From Dryas octopetala (lineage: Eukaryota; Streptophyta; Magnoliopsida; Rosales; Rosaceae), in assembly GCA_963921425.1 (NCBI GenBank), contig OY992835.1:1054001-1118000 (forward strand): a DNA stretch of 64,000 nt, read 5' to 3'. The stretch's first letter is position 1. Each line of letters begins with the position of its first letter. Positions 33,714 to 45,799 of this stretch are shown here, piece by piece. Below the pieces are notes generated by a model, which saw only the letters and a program-made list of their open reading frames with translations, searched no databases and had not been told where the DNA came from. The position numbers were made by a program, and so were the translations under genes.

Positions 33714-34972
33714 ATGAAGCCTTTGGCTCTTGTTCGTCCCCAAACCATTTACTCAATCTCATGGCCACCACAGCCTCCCTCACAGTCTCAACCCAAATCT
33801 GAGCTCCGAAACCCAAGCGAGTTTCGTGTCTCGTCCTCTCCTAATCCTGTGAGTTATCAGACAAAAGAGCCCGAATGGGAGCAAAAGCACAAGGGCGGAG
33901 TCCTGGATGGGTTGTTCCTCAACTTGTTTCGGGACAAAATGGTGGAGGAAGTTGGATGGGATTCCGACAAGCCTGGATACGATGGACTAATTGAGGTTGC
34001 CAACCGGCTTATGCTCAACAGTCCAACCAATTCTCATACGAAAGAGGCTGCTGTACGAATTCTAAGATCCCTGTTTCCACCATTCCTTTTACAACTGTAT
34101 AAGTTGCTTATAGCACCTATACAAGGAGGAAAAGTAGCGGCCCTCATGGTGGGTCAGTTCTATTTTCTCATCCACATTAATTAATTTCCAAATTTACAGG
34201 GTGTACGTTTTAACAACATTTTTCATTATTTATTTATTAATTGTAACTTTGTTTGTATGACATTTGCTTGGAACTGAAGCAAGGGTGACTGCACTCACTT
34301 GTCCTTGGCTCATGGGACCATGCACCGTTAATTCTGTCGACCTACCCGATGGGACCTCATGGAATAGTGGGGTACTTCCCACTCATATATATTTGTTTTT
34401 TTTTTTTTTTTTCTTCTTCTTGGTTCATATTCGCAATCTGAGCTTAGTAATACCTCCCATTGATGCATGCAGGTGTTTGTAGAGAAATGCAAGTACTTGG
34501 AGGAAAGCAAATGCGTTGGGATCTGTATCAATACTTGTAAGCTTCCCACTCAGGTCAGTAATTCCTCTTCTGGAGAAGAATATTGCAAGTGTGAGTGTCT
34601 GTTTGGGAAGGTTTGGCGAAAGCACTCTCAATTCTCAAACAGACCCCTTTATTATTGCTTCTAATTTCATAAACATCTTCTTTCATCCACCAGTCTTTCT
34701 TCAACGATTACATGGGCGTTCCATTACTCATGGAGCCAAACTTCAAGGATTATAGCTGCCAGGTTAACCCAATACCCGTTTCAACTTATTTCTTGTCCTA
34801 GTACAATTGACTCATTGTTCTAACTAAAATACGGCAGTTTAAATTTGGGGTCCTCCCTCCACCTCCCGAAGACGATGGCATTCTCAAGGAACCTTGCTTA
34901 GACATCTGCCCTAACGCCACCCGACGAAGAGAAATTGCCAACAGTTATGTAGATCGATGCCCCAAGGCTTGA
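33714..34972 (+). CDS. D27-like carotenoid isomerase (DUF4033), plastid, 5 exons
   Basis: Exons are 33714-34152, 34280-34371, 34473-34553, 34694-34762 and 34838-34972, all GT-AG with phases 1,0,0,0. The product is about 271 residues. The Ser/Pro-rich N-terminus (MKPLALVRPQTIYSISWPP) suits a plastid transit peptide. A helical middle (EEVGWDSDKPGYDGLIEVAN, KEAAVRILRSLFPPF) is followed by the DUF4033 signature: TCPWLMGPC, EKCKYLEESKCVGICINTCK, FFNDYMGVPLLMEPNF and DYSCQFKFG. Cys-rich motifs may hold the iron reported for D27. DWARF27 isomerises all-trans- to 9-cis-beta-carotene for strigolactone. The MGPCTV and YMGVPLLMEPNF forms look closer to the D27-LIKE group (Arabidopsis At1g64680) than to D27 itself. 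The substrate is not provable from sequence. The gene is intact and free of insertions. Confidence 0.9.
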
Positions 34973-35662
34973 GGACACCAGCATTGATTTGCAGCTGGAG
35001 ACATTTCTGTATCACTATGTATGAAAGGATGTGTCTGTTATGGGCACAAGGACAGTAGCAGGAGCATAATCACTTGTATATATATATATCCAACCCCCTC
35101 TTTCCAACAGAAAACCTTATTCTGGTAGAGATAAATTGAAACTCCCTAACAAAAAGTGTCCCACTTAAAAAAGTCTCAACTCATTACATACTCATCATGT
35201 ATTTTCTTTGCAAGAGAGCTTCAATTTCAATTTACTTTTATAGAAGATATGAGCTTTTAGGAAAAGGGTGGGAAAAAAAAGAAATCTTCAATCTCAAATT
35301 TCTTAAACTTGAGGCAAGAACCAAGTTCTGCAAAAACCTTCATTGCTAATACAGGTTTATGTAACTTGTGCAATTAAGTGGTTCAGTTAAATCTTAACCA
35401 CAAATGATCAAACGACTCATAAAAACACCCTGTATTGAATCCGTAAATTATGCCCTGCACATGAGTGGCTCGAAGGTGGCCCTAGAAGTATCTTTCATAT
35501 GTCATCTCACTATTTTCTTTCTTATCAGCTTTCTTGGCTAAGGAAGGTAAACAGTATCTCATAGCTGGCCACACAAAATGAAAGATGAATAAAACAGCAA
35601 CATAAAACCTAATTGGTGACATTAGGGTTTGTACAAACAAAAGAGTAATATATACGCTGCAC
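34973..35662. other. D27-like 3' flank and spacer
   Basis: This probably holds the D27-like 3' UTR; no other plus-strand gene is seen. On the minus strand, 35482-35673 has a short open tail ending MTYERYF that might belong to the unidentified exon beside it. Confidence 0.4.
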
Positions 35663-35798
35663 CTTCTTCCCACCCAACAACCTCACATTTTGAAAAGTAG
35701 GACTGTCTTTGGGTACACATGGAATATCGTTTGTGTAAAGCACTTCATCTGCAACACTATTTTCCTTTAACTCAAATTTTTGGGACAAGTTCCTTGAT
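35663..35798 (-). CDS. Putative exon of an unidentified minus-strand gene
   Basis: A 136-bp open block is preceded on the minus strand by a strong pyrimidine tract (35810-35848) and GTTGCAG, and followed by AAG|GTGCAG. It reads SRNLSQKFELKENSVADEV, then DIPCVPKDSPTFQNVRLLGG. The composition is protein-like and the flanks look like splice sites. I do not recognise it, could not link it cleanly to a next exon, and found no start codon. It may be a transcribed 3' extension of the helicase gene or a gene remnant. Confidence 0.3.
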
Positions 35799-36340
35799 CT
35801 GCAACAGCATGGAAGAAAAAAGGAAAAGGAAAAGGAAAAAAGAGGCATGACTAATCTTGCACGAGTTCAATTGAAGCGATCTCATATGAAATCAAGAAGC
35901 GGATGTTACACCTAAGTACAGTCGCTACAGTCCCAAACAAAACAAGCAACGAGGTTTGCTGCTGATCAACACACAATAAATGAAAGAATGGGACCTGCAT
36001 AGTCAACCTATTTTTTATAAGTAGCACAATTACACAAGATCATCCACCTATTTGTGCAGCAAGTCAATCAAGTTTTACTAAATTAATCTTTTTTTAATCC
36101 AAAAACACTGCCAGAAAATAAATTGATCAAATTATTTGATCTGCTGCAGATGATTCTATAAATGAAATTTGAAAAAAAAAAAAAAAAAAAGGGGACAAGC
36201 ATACACAATTAGGAACCAAACAGAAGAAAAACATAAACAGAACTTACCAAGATCAACAATAATACAGACAAATTTGAGGACTTGATCTACAAGAAAAACA
36301 AAAGTTCTCATTTATGTGAGAGTGGTGTTCAACTGTCTGA

Positions 36341-39300
36341 TTAACAGTCCCATCCAGAGCGCCTCCTCCTTTCTCTAGGTTTATCTCTAGAACTGCAGTA
36401 GAGAACAAAAGAACCTGATCAGCACCACAATTAAATACATCAGAACACTGATACTCTAAATGAAGTCATATTAACCTTTCAGAGGGCTTCTGACTTGCGT
36501 TTTCTACAGAGTTCTGAGTGGGCATGTTTACCACTGATGTAGGAGCAGGAGTAGTAGTACTGGTTGTCTGAGTTCTATATATATCGCCACCAATGGAACC
36601 ACCCGATACAAATCCTCGTAATGCTGGTCTCTGGTTGGCATGCACACTCGAACTGTTACCTGAACCCTGAGTGGAAGAATTTGATGAAGCAGCAACAAAC
36701 TTAGTCTTGAATTGAGACATCATTCCTGTCCTCAGAGAAGTTACTGCAGCAGATCGACTAGTAACAGCAGGAGAAGGAGAATTATTGGATTCTGGATTAT
36801 ATCCAATACCCAGACCAAAATCCACCCCGCGCACACCTCGACCACCACCACCACCGCCACCGCCACCACCGCCACCACCCCTCCCTCTACCCTTCTTTCC
36901 ACCTACACAACCCACATATGCATATCATCATTTGAAATGCTAGAAAAAGCTATTCAATATATAATGGCCTCCAACAAAAATCCAGAAAACATGAGTATCC
37001 TGATATTGCAAAAGTATTGAAAGAAAATGGATGCTACGATATGATCAAAATTCACACCTCCTTTTCTTGAATCACGTTTAGACCTGAATCTCCCATCCTG
37101 ATAAAATACAGGGTAAAATGTTATTAAAATAGAGCATGTAAGATCTGACATCTAAGGATATCAAGCAACAAACATGGTAATGGAGAGCACAGAGGTTCCA
37201 GACACAAATACTTACACCCTACATAATTAACAAGATGTACAAATACGTTGGAAATGGAAACTCACACAAAGAAACAGCATGAAAAGTATTGCAGTGGATT
37301 TATGATGCATATGAAGCACAAAGCTACAAGTAGCAAGAATTTAAATCACAAGGCATGAACTGAGGACATCCTGAATTAATGGCTCTTCTAATGTAAATGC
37401 ATCTAATATGAATGCATGTACAACCATCTTTCATGTTAACTTGCGCATTTAGGTCCATTATGAAATAAAATGGTGTTAGTGAAAATATGTGACAATTTAC
37501 TAAGGATCCATGACTGGAAGTTGTGATTGGTTTAGTATTCAAAATCCAGTAGTCTTCCAAGGGATTGGTCTGAGTTCTTAACTGTAAATTGATTGGCCCT
37601 TAATGATGTATAGTGGGACATCAATGCGAGTATTTGGAGGAGCATAGTGCTTTATTATAAAACCAATAAGTCCCCAAAATATTCTCAAAATAGGACTGAG
37701 ATAGAGATCTCAATCTCTATGCTTCAATTCAACCCAACAAGCCAACATACACCAAAGGACCCTTTTCTAAGTAGAACATACCATACAAGTAAAGACTTGC
37801 ATTCAACATTAGACAAGACTACTAAAAACAGTCTAATTTCTCTCTATCTAAATTAAGCACATGACCATAAATGGACAATCTCAACAGTACAGACTATAAA
37901 GCCCTTCACATCCCCGTATCTAAAATACCAATGATCTAAACATCCGTATAATTAGAAGGACATACAAAATAGTTTCAAAATATGATCCTGAAGGACTAAA
38001 TGATCCATCAAATCCACCTCGGGCACTCAAGGTGCACTAAAAATCAGGAGCAACCTATGTGCCTATATACTAGAGTGCACATAGCATAGTCTATTTGAGA
38101 GACAACACTTTCATATGTAATATCCAGCTATTGCATTAAACAAGAACATTTCAGCAGAGGCTATATTGATAACTTGTATAGTTGTATTTGTCTGGATGAA
38201 AAACAAAACTAGATTATTAGGAATGCAAAATTATGGTTGCAGATACCAGTACTAAAATTAAACAACATGGACATGATTGGATGCATGCACTAAATCAATG
38301 TATAAACCATAACAATTTGTTAATAACTTAATAGTAATGCAAAATTACCTTCATAGCAAGGTCCATGAGCTCCACAGAAACATTCTGACCAGCAGCAATC
38401 AAGCTATTAACCAATTCACCAGCAAACCGTGCCTCTTTCTGTGTTATAAGAGTGTATGCAGTCCCATCTTTATCACCAGCACGACCTGTTCTACCAATGC
38501 GATGGACGTGCATGTCCATGTCTTTTGCAATATCAAAGTTCACAACCGACTTAATTGACTTGATGTCAAGACCACGAGCAGCAACATCAGTTGCAATAAG
38601 GACATGGTAGATGCCAGATTTAAATTTTTGCAAAATATCCATCCGAGAAGCCTGATCCTTATCACCATGAAGAGCTGTGGCTTTAAACCCTTTCTGAGAA
38701 AGCTGTGATTCAATCTCATCCACTGCAGCTTTTTTTGAAGCAAATACTAAAACATCACCATTATCAATCATTCCAGGTAACTTTTCAAGAAGCCAGGGCA
38801 ACTTCTCAGCATCAGAAGGTATTACATGAACAACCTGAGTGATATCCTCGTTGGCCATTCCCACCTCACCCACTGTAACTCTTACAGGATCGGAGAGAAT
38901 CTCCCTAGCCAACTTTTCGACTTTATGGGGCATTGTTGCAGAAAAGAGTAATGTCTGCCGGTCTGGCCTAATCTGACCAACAATAGACCGAATTTGAGGC
39001 TCAAACCCAAGGTCAAACATCCGATCAGCCTCATCAAGTACTAGGTAAGTTGCCCTTAGCATTGTGAGTGCCTTCATTTTGAGCATGTCTATCAATCTCC
39101 CAGGAGTGGCAACAACTATCTCACATCCTGCCTTAAGTTCTTTGAACTGTTCAAGTTTAGACATTCCACCATAAACAGCAGAGACACGTATCCCATGAGA
39201 TTTAGCAAATTTCTTGGACTCTAAGTATATTTGGTGCGCCAGTTCTCTAGTAGGTGCACATATCACTCCAACAGGACCCTCTTCTTTCGCCAGTTCTGGC

Positions 39301-40335
39301 TGATCCATAATATGGACAATCATGGGAAGGACAAAAGCGGCAGTCTTTCCAGAACCAGTTTTTGCTATACCAATTATATCTCTCCCGGAAAGTACTATGG
39401 GAAAAGCTTGGCACTGTATTGGTGTAGGCTTTACATAATCTTGTTTTTTTATTGCATTCATGAGTTGTGGAGAAAATCCAGAGTCTTCAAATGTCTTAAC
39501 TGGCCTTGGTACATCAAAACCCGACACACGGATGGCCAAGCTCTTCCGGTACTCAGCAATATCCTGCTCACTCATTCCTAAACAAGGAAAACAAATTATA
39601 ACCTAACTGAAATATTCATTATGTAAAGTTCATCACTCCAATTCAACTTTCTACTTAAGAATTCACATTGAACGCATTAAATTGAAAGAAATAAACAAAC
39701 TTCTCATTTGTTTTTTGGAACCTACCCGATATCGACTCATTCTCCTCGTAAAAATCCTTATTAAATGGCTCGTAGTCAATCGAACTATGATCGAGAGCTG
39801 GAATCGGCTCAATCTTCTTTTTGTCAAGAACAATGGGATTATCATCGGAATCATACTCCAGCATCCCCGCATCCACGGCCTTGGCGGCCGCATAGACCTC
39901 CTCGTCGGAGTCGTAGCCGGCATGCAGTGCGTCGGAGGCCAGAGTGAGTGTGACGTCCTTCTTGGCCCTCAAAAAGCTCTCCATAGGATCCTCCTCCTCA
40001 TCGTCCTTGTACTTCTCGGCCTTCTCCTTGGGCTTGGGCGGCGGCGCCGACCTCACCTCCTCATGAATCCCCTCCATGAACGCGTCGAGAGGATCAATCT
40101 CTTCATCACCACCGCCACCGCCGCCATCGTCAGCTGCGTCCTTGGAATTATCATTATTGTTATCGTCGTAATCGATGTTGTCAAGGTCGGTGTCTTCATA
40201 GTTGTCGTGGCTGGCTTGTCCGCGAGACGAAGGAGGCACGTAAAGGCGCTGAGGAGCTTGCTGGGCCCGCTCGAAGTTGTAGGTCGATTGGCGGTTGATA
40301 CCAAAGCCTTCGAATCCGAACTTTCTCTTCGACAT
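36341..40335 (-). CDS. RH24: DEAD-box ATP-dependent RNA helicase, RH24-type (5 exons)
   Basis: Exons (minus strand order) are 39726-40335, 38349-39577, 37058-37097, 36476-36902 and 36341-36386, all GT-AG with continuous phase, giving 783 residues (Arabidopsis RH24 is of similar length). The N-terminus is acidic with Asp/Asn/Gly runs. Core motifs are AKTGSGKT (275-282), PTRELA (312-317), DEAD (385-388), SAT (416-418) and HRIGRTGR (562-569). The C-terminus has a Gly-rich RGG-like tract, DFGLGIGYNPESN, RPALRGFVSGGSIGGD and a basic RRRRSGWDC end, matching plant RH24 (At2g47330) and animal DDX42. Such proteins use ATP to remodel RNA or RNPs, probably in nuclear splicing. All catalytic motifs are intact. 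Two telo-boxes lie upstream. Confidence 0.95.
36840..36882. repeat. Codon repeat for the RH24 polyglycine tract
   Basis: (CCACCG/CCACCA)n on the plus strand encodes an uninterrupted run of about 13 glycines in the helicase C-terminal tail. Such tracts change length easily. Confidence 0.85.
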
Positions 40336-40376
40336 GTTTGAAAAATTGATAAGGTTTGCTTACAGGGACGCCAAGG

Positions 40377-40444
40377 AAACCCTAAATTAGATGCGAGTGT
40401 GTGTGTGTAAGAGAGAGACAGAGCTTGAAATAGATAAACCCTAA
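40377..40444. promoter_or_regulatory. Two telo-boxes upstream of the RH24-type gene
   Basis: AAACCCTAA occurs at 40377-40385 and 40436-40444, 42 and 101 bp upstream of the ATG, with GA-rich sequence between. The arrangement is typical of growth-linked plant promoters. Their effect is inferred. Confidence 0.5.
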
Positions 40445-40918
40445 ATTAGTTGGGAGTTGAACTTCTAACAAGAACTACGCCGGAGGAATGGTCACCCTCT
40501 CTCTCTGATATTTATTTTCTCCGGCATCCCTCCTTCTCTCTCTCTCTCGGCGTCGGGTGGTGAATGGTCAAGACACCGTTGGAAAAATCCTCGATTCTCC
40601 CTCGCCGTTGATCGGATGAACAAATTGAGGGCACCAATGGACTCACCGTGGCCTGAGAAAGAAAACCCAGTGGTCACCGCCTTAATTCTGCCGGAGAATG
40701 GCCGATCGACGACAAGGCGATCGGTTCTGTTTTTGTTTGATTTGCCGAAAAATGTTTTCTGGGTTTAGAAAGAGGAAGGGGTGTGACGTGTGAGGGAAAA
40801 AAAATCAGAGAGAAAGGCTGAGGTCGCGAGAAGAAGAAGAAGAAGAAGAAAAAACAAAGAGAAAAGGAGTGACTGGGTGAGGTCGCAAGAAGAAGAAGAA
40901 GAAAGGAGAAGAAAAAAG

Positions 40919-41739
40919 TAGGGGTGGGCACGGTACGGTATGGTACGGTATGAGCCCCATACCGATACCATACCGAAATTTTTATTCGGTACGGTATCGG
41001 TACGGTATGGACATTTTTAAAACTTGTACCATACCATACCAATGTTTTATGAATTCGGTATGGTTCGGTATGGTTTCGGTATATATCAACATTTTAAACT
41101 TCTTTTTTTTTTGTCAAAAAATAATATTTAACAACTAAAAAGAAATACTTTTTCCCAACCAAAAGATAAAACAAAACCCAACTTGTACGTTCCTTTCATT
41201 TTTGTTGTGAACTATGACCGATGGTATTGATCTTTAATTAACCATCAAACGACTAACTAAGCACATATATAATTCTAACCCAATTCATCATCAACCAGTA
41301 TAAACACAGAATTAGAAAAGAAAGCAACTGATCATAAATCACACACCATTCTATATATATATATATATATATATCAATGCCAAAGAAACTACAACAATGA
41401 CAAAATGAAGAGTAAAACAGTAAAACACAACAGCAACTCAGACCCAAGTATAGAAAGCATGATAATGCTTTCTATTATAGTCTATAGACTTGCCCAAATA
41501 GCCACTGATATGGCAACACTTAATTAAAAAAATATTAAATAATTAAATTAAAAATATATCGGTACGGTACGGTATTTCACGGTATTGAAAGTTTCATACC
41601 TATACCATACCGATTTAGACTCGGTACGGTACGGTATCGGTACGGTATATAATCGGTATTGTTTTTCGGTATAACATTGACACGGTACGGTATGGTACGG
41701 GTTCGGTTTCGGTATTTCGGTAATAAATGCCCACCCCTA
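40919..41739. mobile_element. Complete non-autonomous hAT element
   Basis: The terminal repeats are TAGGGGTGGGCACGG and, reversed, TAGGGGTGGGCATTT. The flanks are perfect 8-bp copies GAAAAAAG (40911-40918 and 41740-41747). It is 821 bp with no transposase. Both arms are packed with CGGTAC/GGTATGG-type hexamers (about 40930-41090 and 41556-41710), probably transposase-binding sites. An AT repeat lies at about 41352-41374. Confidence 0.95.
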
Positions 41740-41747
41740 GAAAAAAG

Positions 41748-42219
41748 AACGAGAAAGGGAGGGGGGGTGTGACGGGTGAGGGGGAAAAAAATTTAATTTT
41801 TGTATTTTTTAATCTAAGCCATTCATTAAATCTAATGGCCAAGATTTTACACCCTCATTCATCCGTACACTTTTTCATCCGCAACAAAGCCTCTCCCTTG
41901 CTTTGGGTCCTATTCGACATTTCCCAGCCCGGTGACATTTCTCGGCCCGATGACATTTTCCAGCTCGTTTTGGTCTACAAATTTTTGAAAGTTCATGAAT
42001 TATTTAAAGTGTTCCATTTTTATCCAAATCGGACAATTTTTCCCCTCAATTTTGTACCAATGAATTAACTTTGAGAGAAAAAATTATCCTTTTTGGATCA
42101 AAATAAAACACATCAGACAATTCGTGGATCAATATAAAACTTAAAAAAATTTATGGACCAAAACAAGACTTAGCTAATAATAAGTAATTTCCTCTGTCTT
42201 TTAATTACTTTCCTGGCCC
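41748..42219. other. Spacer with no gene seen
   Basis: No supportable frame. The first 45 bp (GGGTGTGACGGGTGAGGG) resemble 40775-40805 just left of the hAT, so the hAT appears to sit between two partly repeated GA-rich blocks. Confidence 0.4.
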
Positions 42220-42436
42220 GTTTGACATTACTTTTTAAAAAGTGTTTATGCTCAATAGCACTTTTACTAGAAGTGTTTTTACTCATAAACATATATAATT
42301 TTTTATAAAAATTTCAAGTGCTTCTTAAAAAATTACTTAAAAACGTTTTTATAATCTATAAGTACTTTTATTCATTTCTGCCAAACGTTTTTATATTCTA
42401 AAAGCGCTTTTGATAGTTCTAAAAGTAGTGTTAAAC
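42220..42436. mobile_element. Small MITE-like element
   Basis: The ends GTTTGACATTACTTTT and, reversed, GTTTAACACTACTTTT are 16-bp inverted repeats with two differences. The interior repeats AAAAGTG/AAGTGCTT words. No clear target copy was found. The family resembles common plant hAT-like MITEs. Confidence 0.45.
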
Positions 42437-43039
42437 AAATCTTAATCATATATTTTTAAGGTGTTTAAGTAGAAAGTCAAAATCACAGGTTTTGAAGCCC
42501 AAATCCAGCCAACTCGGTTCTTAAGTTGCAGGCCATTCCTAAAAACGCCTGCTTCTTAAAGACCAGAAAACCAGCCAAAGTTTCTAAAAATTACACGAAT
42601 GACACCGCATTTGACTTTCGTAAATTACCAAGCTGTGATTATTCCGCATAAGTTTATAAACAGAACCGATACGACATGCATTAAAAAGGGAAACAAATTC
42701 AAAAAAACAAAGGGACACATAGAAAACCAAACAAAAATTGTGCATCTACAACAATTTGAATTGAAAGCTAACTCCCAAATATAACGGCAAGAAAGAACAA
42801 CCAAATAAAAGCCAAGAATTTAAATTGAAGAATCTCGTTTCAAAGGTAAGTCGTACAAACCAGAAATTTTTATTTATAGAAATCCATTTTTAAGAACTTC
42901 TAATATTCTGCATATGCATATGTTTTTCATTCAAAAATTTATAATAAATGTTGACATTTATGAATAAAACCTCGAATGCTAATAAAGTTCATTCTGGCCA
43001 AATTGGCATTGTGTAATTTGGTATTAGGTGGCACAACAG

Positions 43040-43420
43040 CCTAATTTACTGAGTTAAAACCACACTCAGTAACAGGATCCCAATTTTCACTTAAATGTTG
43101 AGTCAGTGACTTATCAACCAAACATAATTCGAAATCTCTGATTGACACTAAAAACAAACACACCAATGACACAAACAACTTATCACAAATGCATTCAACA
43201 ATTGGGTGACAACCTAAACACTTGAAAGACTCATCACAGTAGACATCTCAGTGCTATTAGGGTTTTTTTCGGCTGACCAGGCAATCCACCATCAAGTGTT
43301 TCAATACAATAAATCACATAAACAAGCTCAATCACTTAAGTCCTAACTCTAAGTGGCAGCTTCTTACCCTTATGCTTCCTTGTGCAAACATCTTGAGCAA
43401 AGCAATCAGTCAATCATGTC
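43040..43420. repeat. Dispersed repeat related to 47815-48370
   Basis: Shared blocks include CAATTGGGTGACAACCTA-like, CAGTGCTAT, CGGCTGACCAGGCAATCCA-like and CTAAGTGGCAGCTTCTTA. The copies are diverged and in the same orientation, and appear to be LTR or leader fragments of one retrotransposon family. Confidence 0.6.
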
Positions 43421-43429
43421 ATTGGCAGC

Positions 43430-45136
43430 TCCTCCTTAAGCTCTTGAATACACGGCACAGACGGCAACCAAGCGAAGTGGATCCAACGAAAATGCTATGA
43501 GATGCAAGTATGGATTCTATAAAAATCAGCTCCCTCAAGTTACAAAACTTAAAGAAGTCGATGGAGAATCCAAAATCTAAAATATATATGAGTGTTTGAT
43601 GAAGATGAAGAACACACAAAGCACACTCATATTTTAGAAAACAAACCCAGATTTTAGAAATCAATTTTTTCATAAGAAAAATAATTTTTCTCACTGGTAT
43701 AACTAGCATACTCTCTAAAAATGCTCAAGGCATGAAAATGTAGAATGAAAGAGGTAAAAAGAGTGTGTGTCGTACCTCTGTTTTGATCAAGCCATTCTCA
43801 CATCATTTGGACACTTGGAGGATTCTTACTTGGTTTAGCTAGAAGACAAAGCTAACAAAAGGAATATCCAAGTTTCATGCCATGAAGGGATAAGGATGAG
43901 AATGATGATGTGGCTGAAGAAAGAGATTGGGCATGAAGAATTTCAGCAAAGGAATTCTCACTGCTGTGCGTGAGAGTGTGTAGGTGATGATGAATAGTGC
44001 ACATGAGAATGTTTTAAAACATATGTTTGTAGATATGTGCATTGCACATGCATGGCCATTAAATCAAGAATGGGCTTGCACACAAGTAGAGTCATGTGTT
44101 ATCAAAATGGGCAACATGTAATGGGCTTGATGCATTAAACATGTAACGGGCCAACTTACAAACACACTCACATTCAGCACATGTCATTTTAAATAATGAA
44201 AATAAAGTCTGAAAGTCTTTTAAAGACTCATCAAAACATGCAAAAATGTGATGCATGAAATGCATTTTACCTTAGAGTATGAGGTCTTTGATCTTCAATC
44301 TTGATATCTTCAACCCAAAAATCAAGTCTTAAAAAAATAAAATTCCTAGAGCTTGTTGAATGTGACAATGGTTGAAAGATTGCAATATTTTTTTGCAAGG
44401 AGAAACCAATTTCTAAATACCTAGAACTAACACCTTAGACAAGTAAAATTGAGCATCCTAGACCAAATTGGCATTGGACAAGCAAAATTGGGCATCCAGG
44501 CCAAAATGACCTTGGACAAGCAAATTTATGTTAGACCAAATGTGCCTTGCATATGTTCTAGTCCCAAGCTTTTGGAACATCACGTTCCCCACACTAAAAC
44601 CATGGATTTCTTCCTTGAGTTCATGCCAAGCTCCTATTTTCCAAGGTCTTACACTCTATGACCATTGGAGAGTCATACCAAGCATATTCTTCTAAGCTCA
44701 TGCTCCTTATGCCCAAGCACTCTCCCTTGTTCATTATTATTATTATTATTATTTGTAGCCACAAACATATGTCATCCAAGCGCAATCCCAAGACATGCCC
44801 AAACATGGCTACCATAAAACCAAGTTACCTATATGCTCATGTCAAATCATGCAGCCAACGCATGTGGACCTAAGTCATAAAAGGCCAATGGGGCTTACAA
44901 GTGGGTTGTGGTGTGAAAGGTCACGAAAGCTCACAATTTCTGCTAAGCAATCAAATGGTGGTGGTCTTAGGCCACTTGGGGGCCAAAGGCTCAAGCCCAT
45001 CATTTGATGTTCTCATGCGAGTTGGCAATGTTAGACATGTGATGCTGCTCATTTGTCACATTATTCATTTAAATGTTATTAGTACGTTAAACCCACTCCC
45101 CTATTTTTCCTTAAGTAGTTGGGCAATTATCCAACA
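43430..45136 (-). mobile_element. Retrotransposon LTR-like remnant
   Basis: On the minus strand a TG start (TGTTGGATAATTGCCCAAC) at 45136 resembles the LTR starts of plant Ty1-copia elements. No coding region follows. The left limit is not defined. A TTA repeat lies at about 44729-44753. Confidence 0.35.
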
Positions 45137-45429
45137 CTTAATTTAGGAGTTTAAGATAAAAACTTATCCCTCAAGTTTAGGGATGTGGTTGTTCACCTCA
45201 ATGATGTATAGAGGTTAACACAGGTTATAAAGCCATCCAGGAGTCCCTAGTCTCACCACTAATCAAACACAAATCAGTCTGTGAAATTCCATCTAACGTA
45301 GACTAGAGTGGGAGAGGCTAGAAGATGTATGACTACAACAAGGCTATTGCAACTTTTATTTTTCTCAAAGCTATGGTTGGAGGTAAGTTCCAATTGCTTC
45401 CGCTAATTCCCAATTTTATTTACATTATG

Positions 45430-45447
45430 CTATCAGAGCCTTGCTTC
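45430..45447 (+). promoter_or_regulatory. tRNA-Met-type primer-binding site remnant
   Basis: TGCTATCAGAGCCTTGC closely resembles the tRNA-Met primer-binding site (TGGTATCAGAGC) and follows LTR-like sequence on the plus strand. The element body is missing. Confidence 0.4.
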
Positions 45448-45664
45448 CAATTTAGCTTTGGATTAATACTTTTAACTATATGACAAATTCATTAAAGTTT
45501 TATTATATGGTTTGGTTGATTTGTCGGAGTCTATGGTTGATTTGTCAAAGTTTATGGTTAATTGATTTATATAATTAATCATATTTTGAGTCTAATTATT
45601 CTTACACATAATAAATCAGATTAGTATAATGACCCTCATATTATTATTACAAAAGTGTAGGGTG

Positions 45665-45799
45665 TATGAGACAGAGTCATACGAGACGATAAAAGAAGAA
45701 GTAAAAAAGTTGAAAAAGATAAGCTTCATTCGAGAAATGGACTACCCCGACTGGTTGGCAAACGTGATGATGGTAAAGAAAGCTAACGGTAAGCACTGA
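45665..45799 (+). pseudogene. Ty3/gypsy reverse transcriptase fragment
   Basis: About 44 codons read IKEEVKKLKKISFIREMDYP and DWLANVMMVKKANGK, the start of an RT of the Tat/Ogre type (FIRE..YP.WLANVV.V.K.NGK). It ends at a stop just after. No other domain is adjacent, so it is an isolated remnant. Confidence 0.7.

Noticed and set aside
39682-40341. 219-residue plus-strand open frame antisense to RH24 exon 1
   Set aside because: It is a shadow of the helicase coding strand in another frame and has no recognisable domain.
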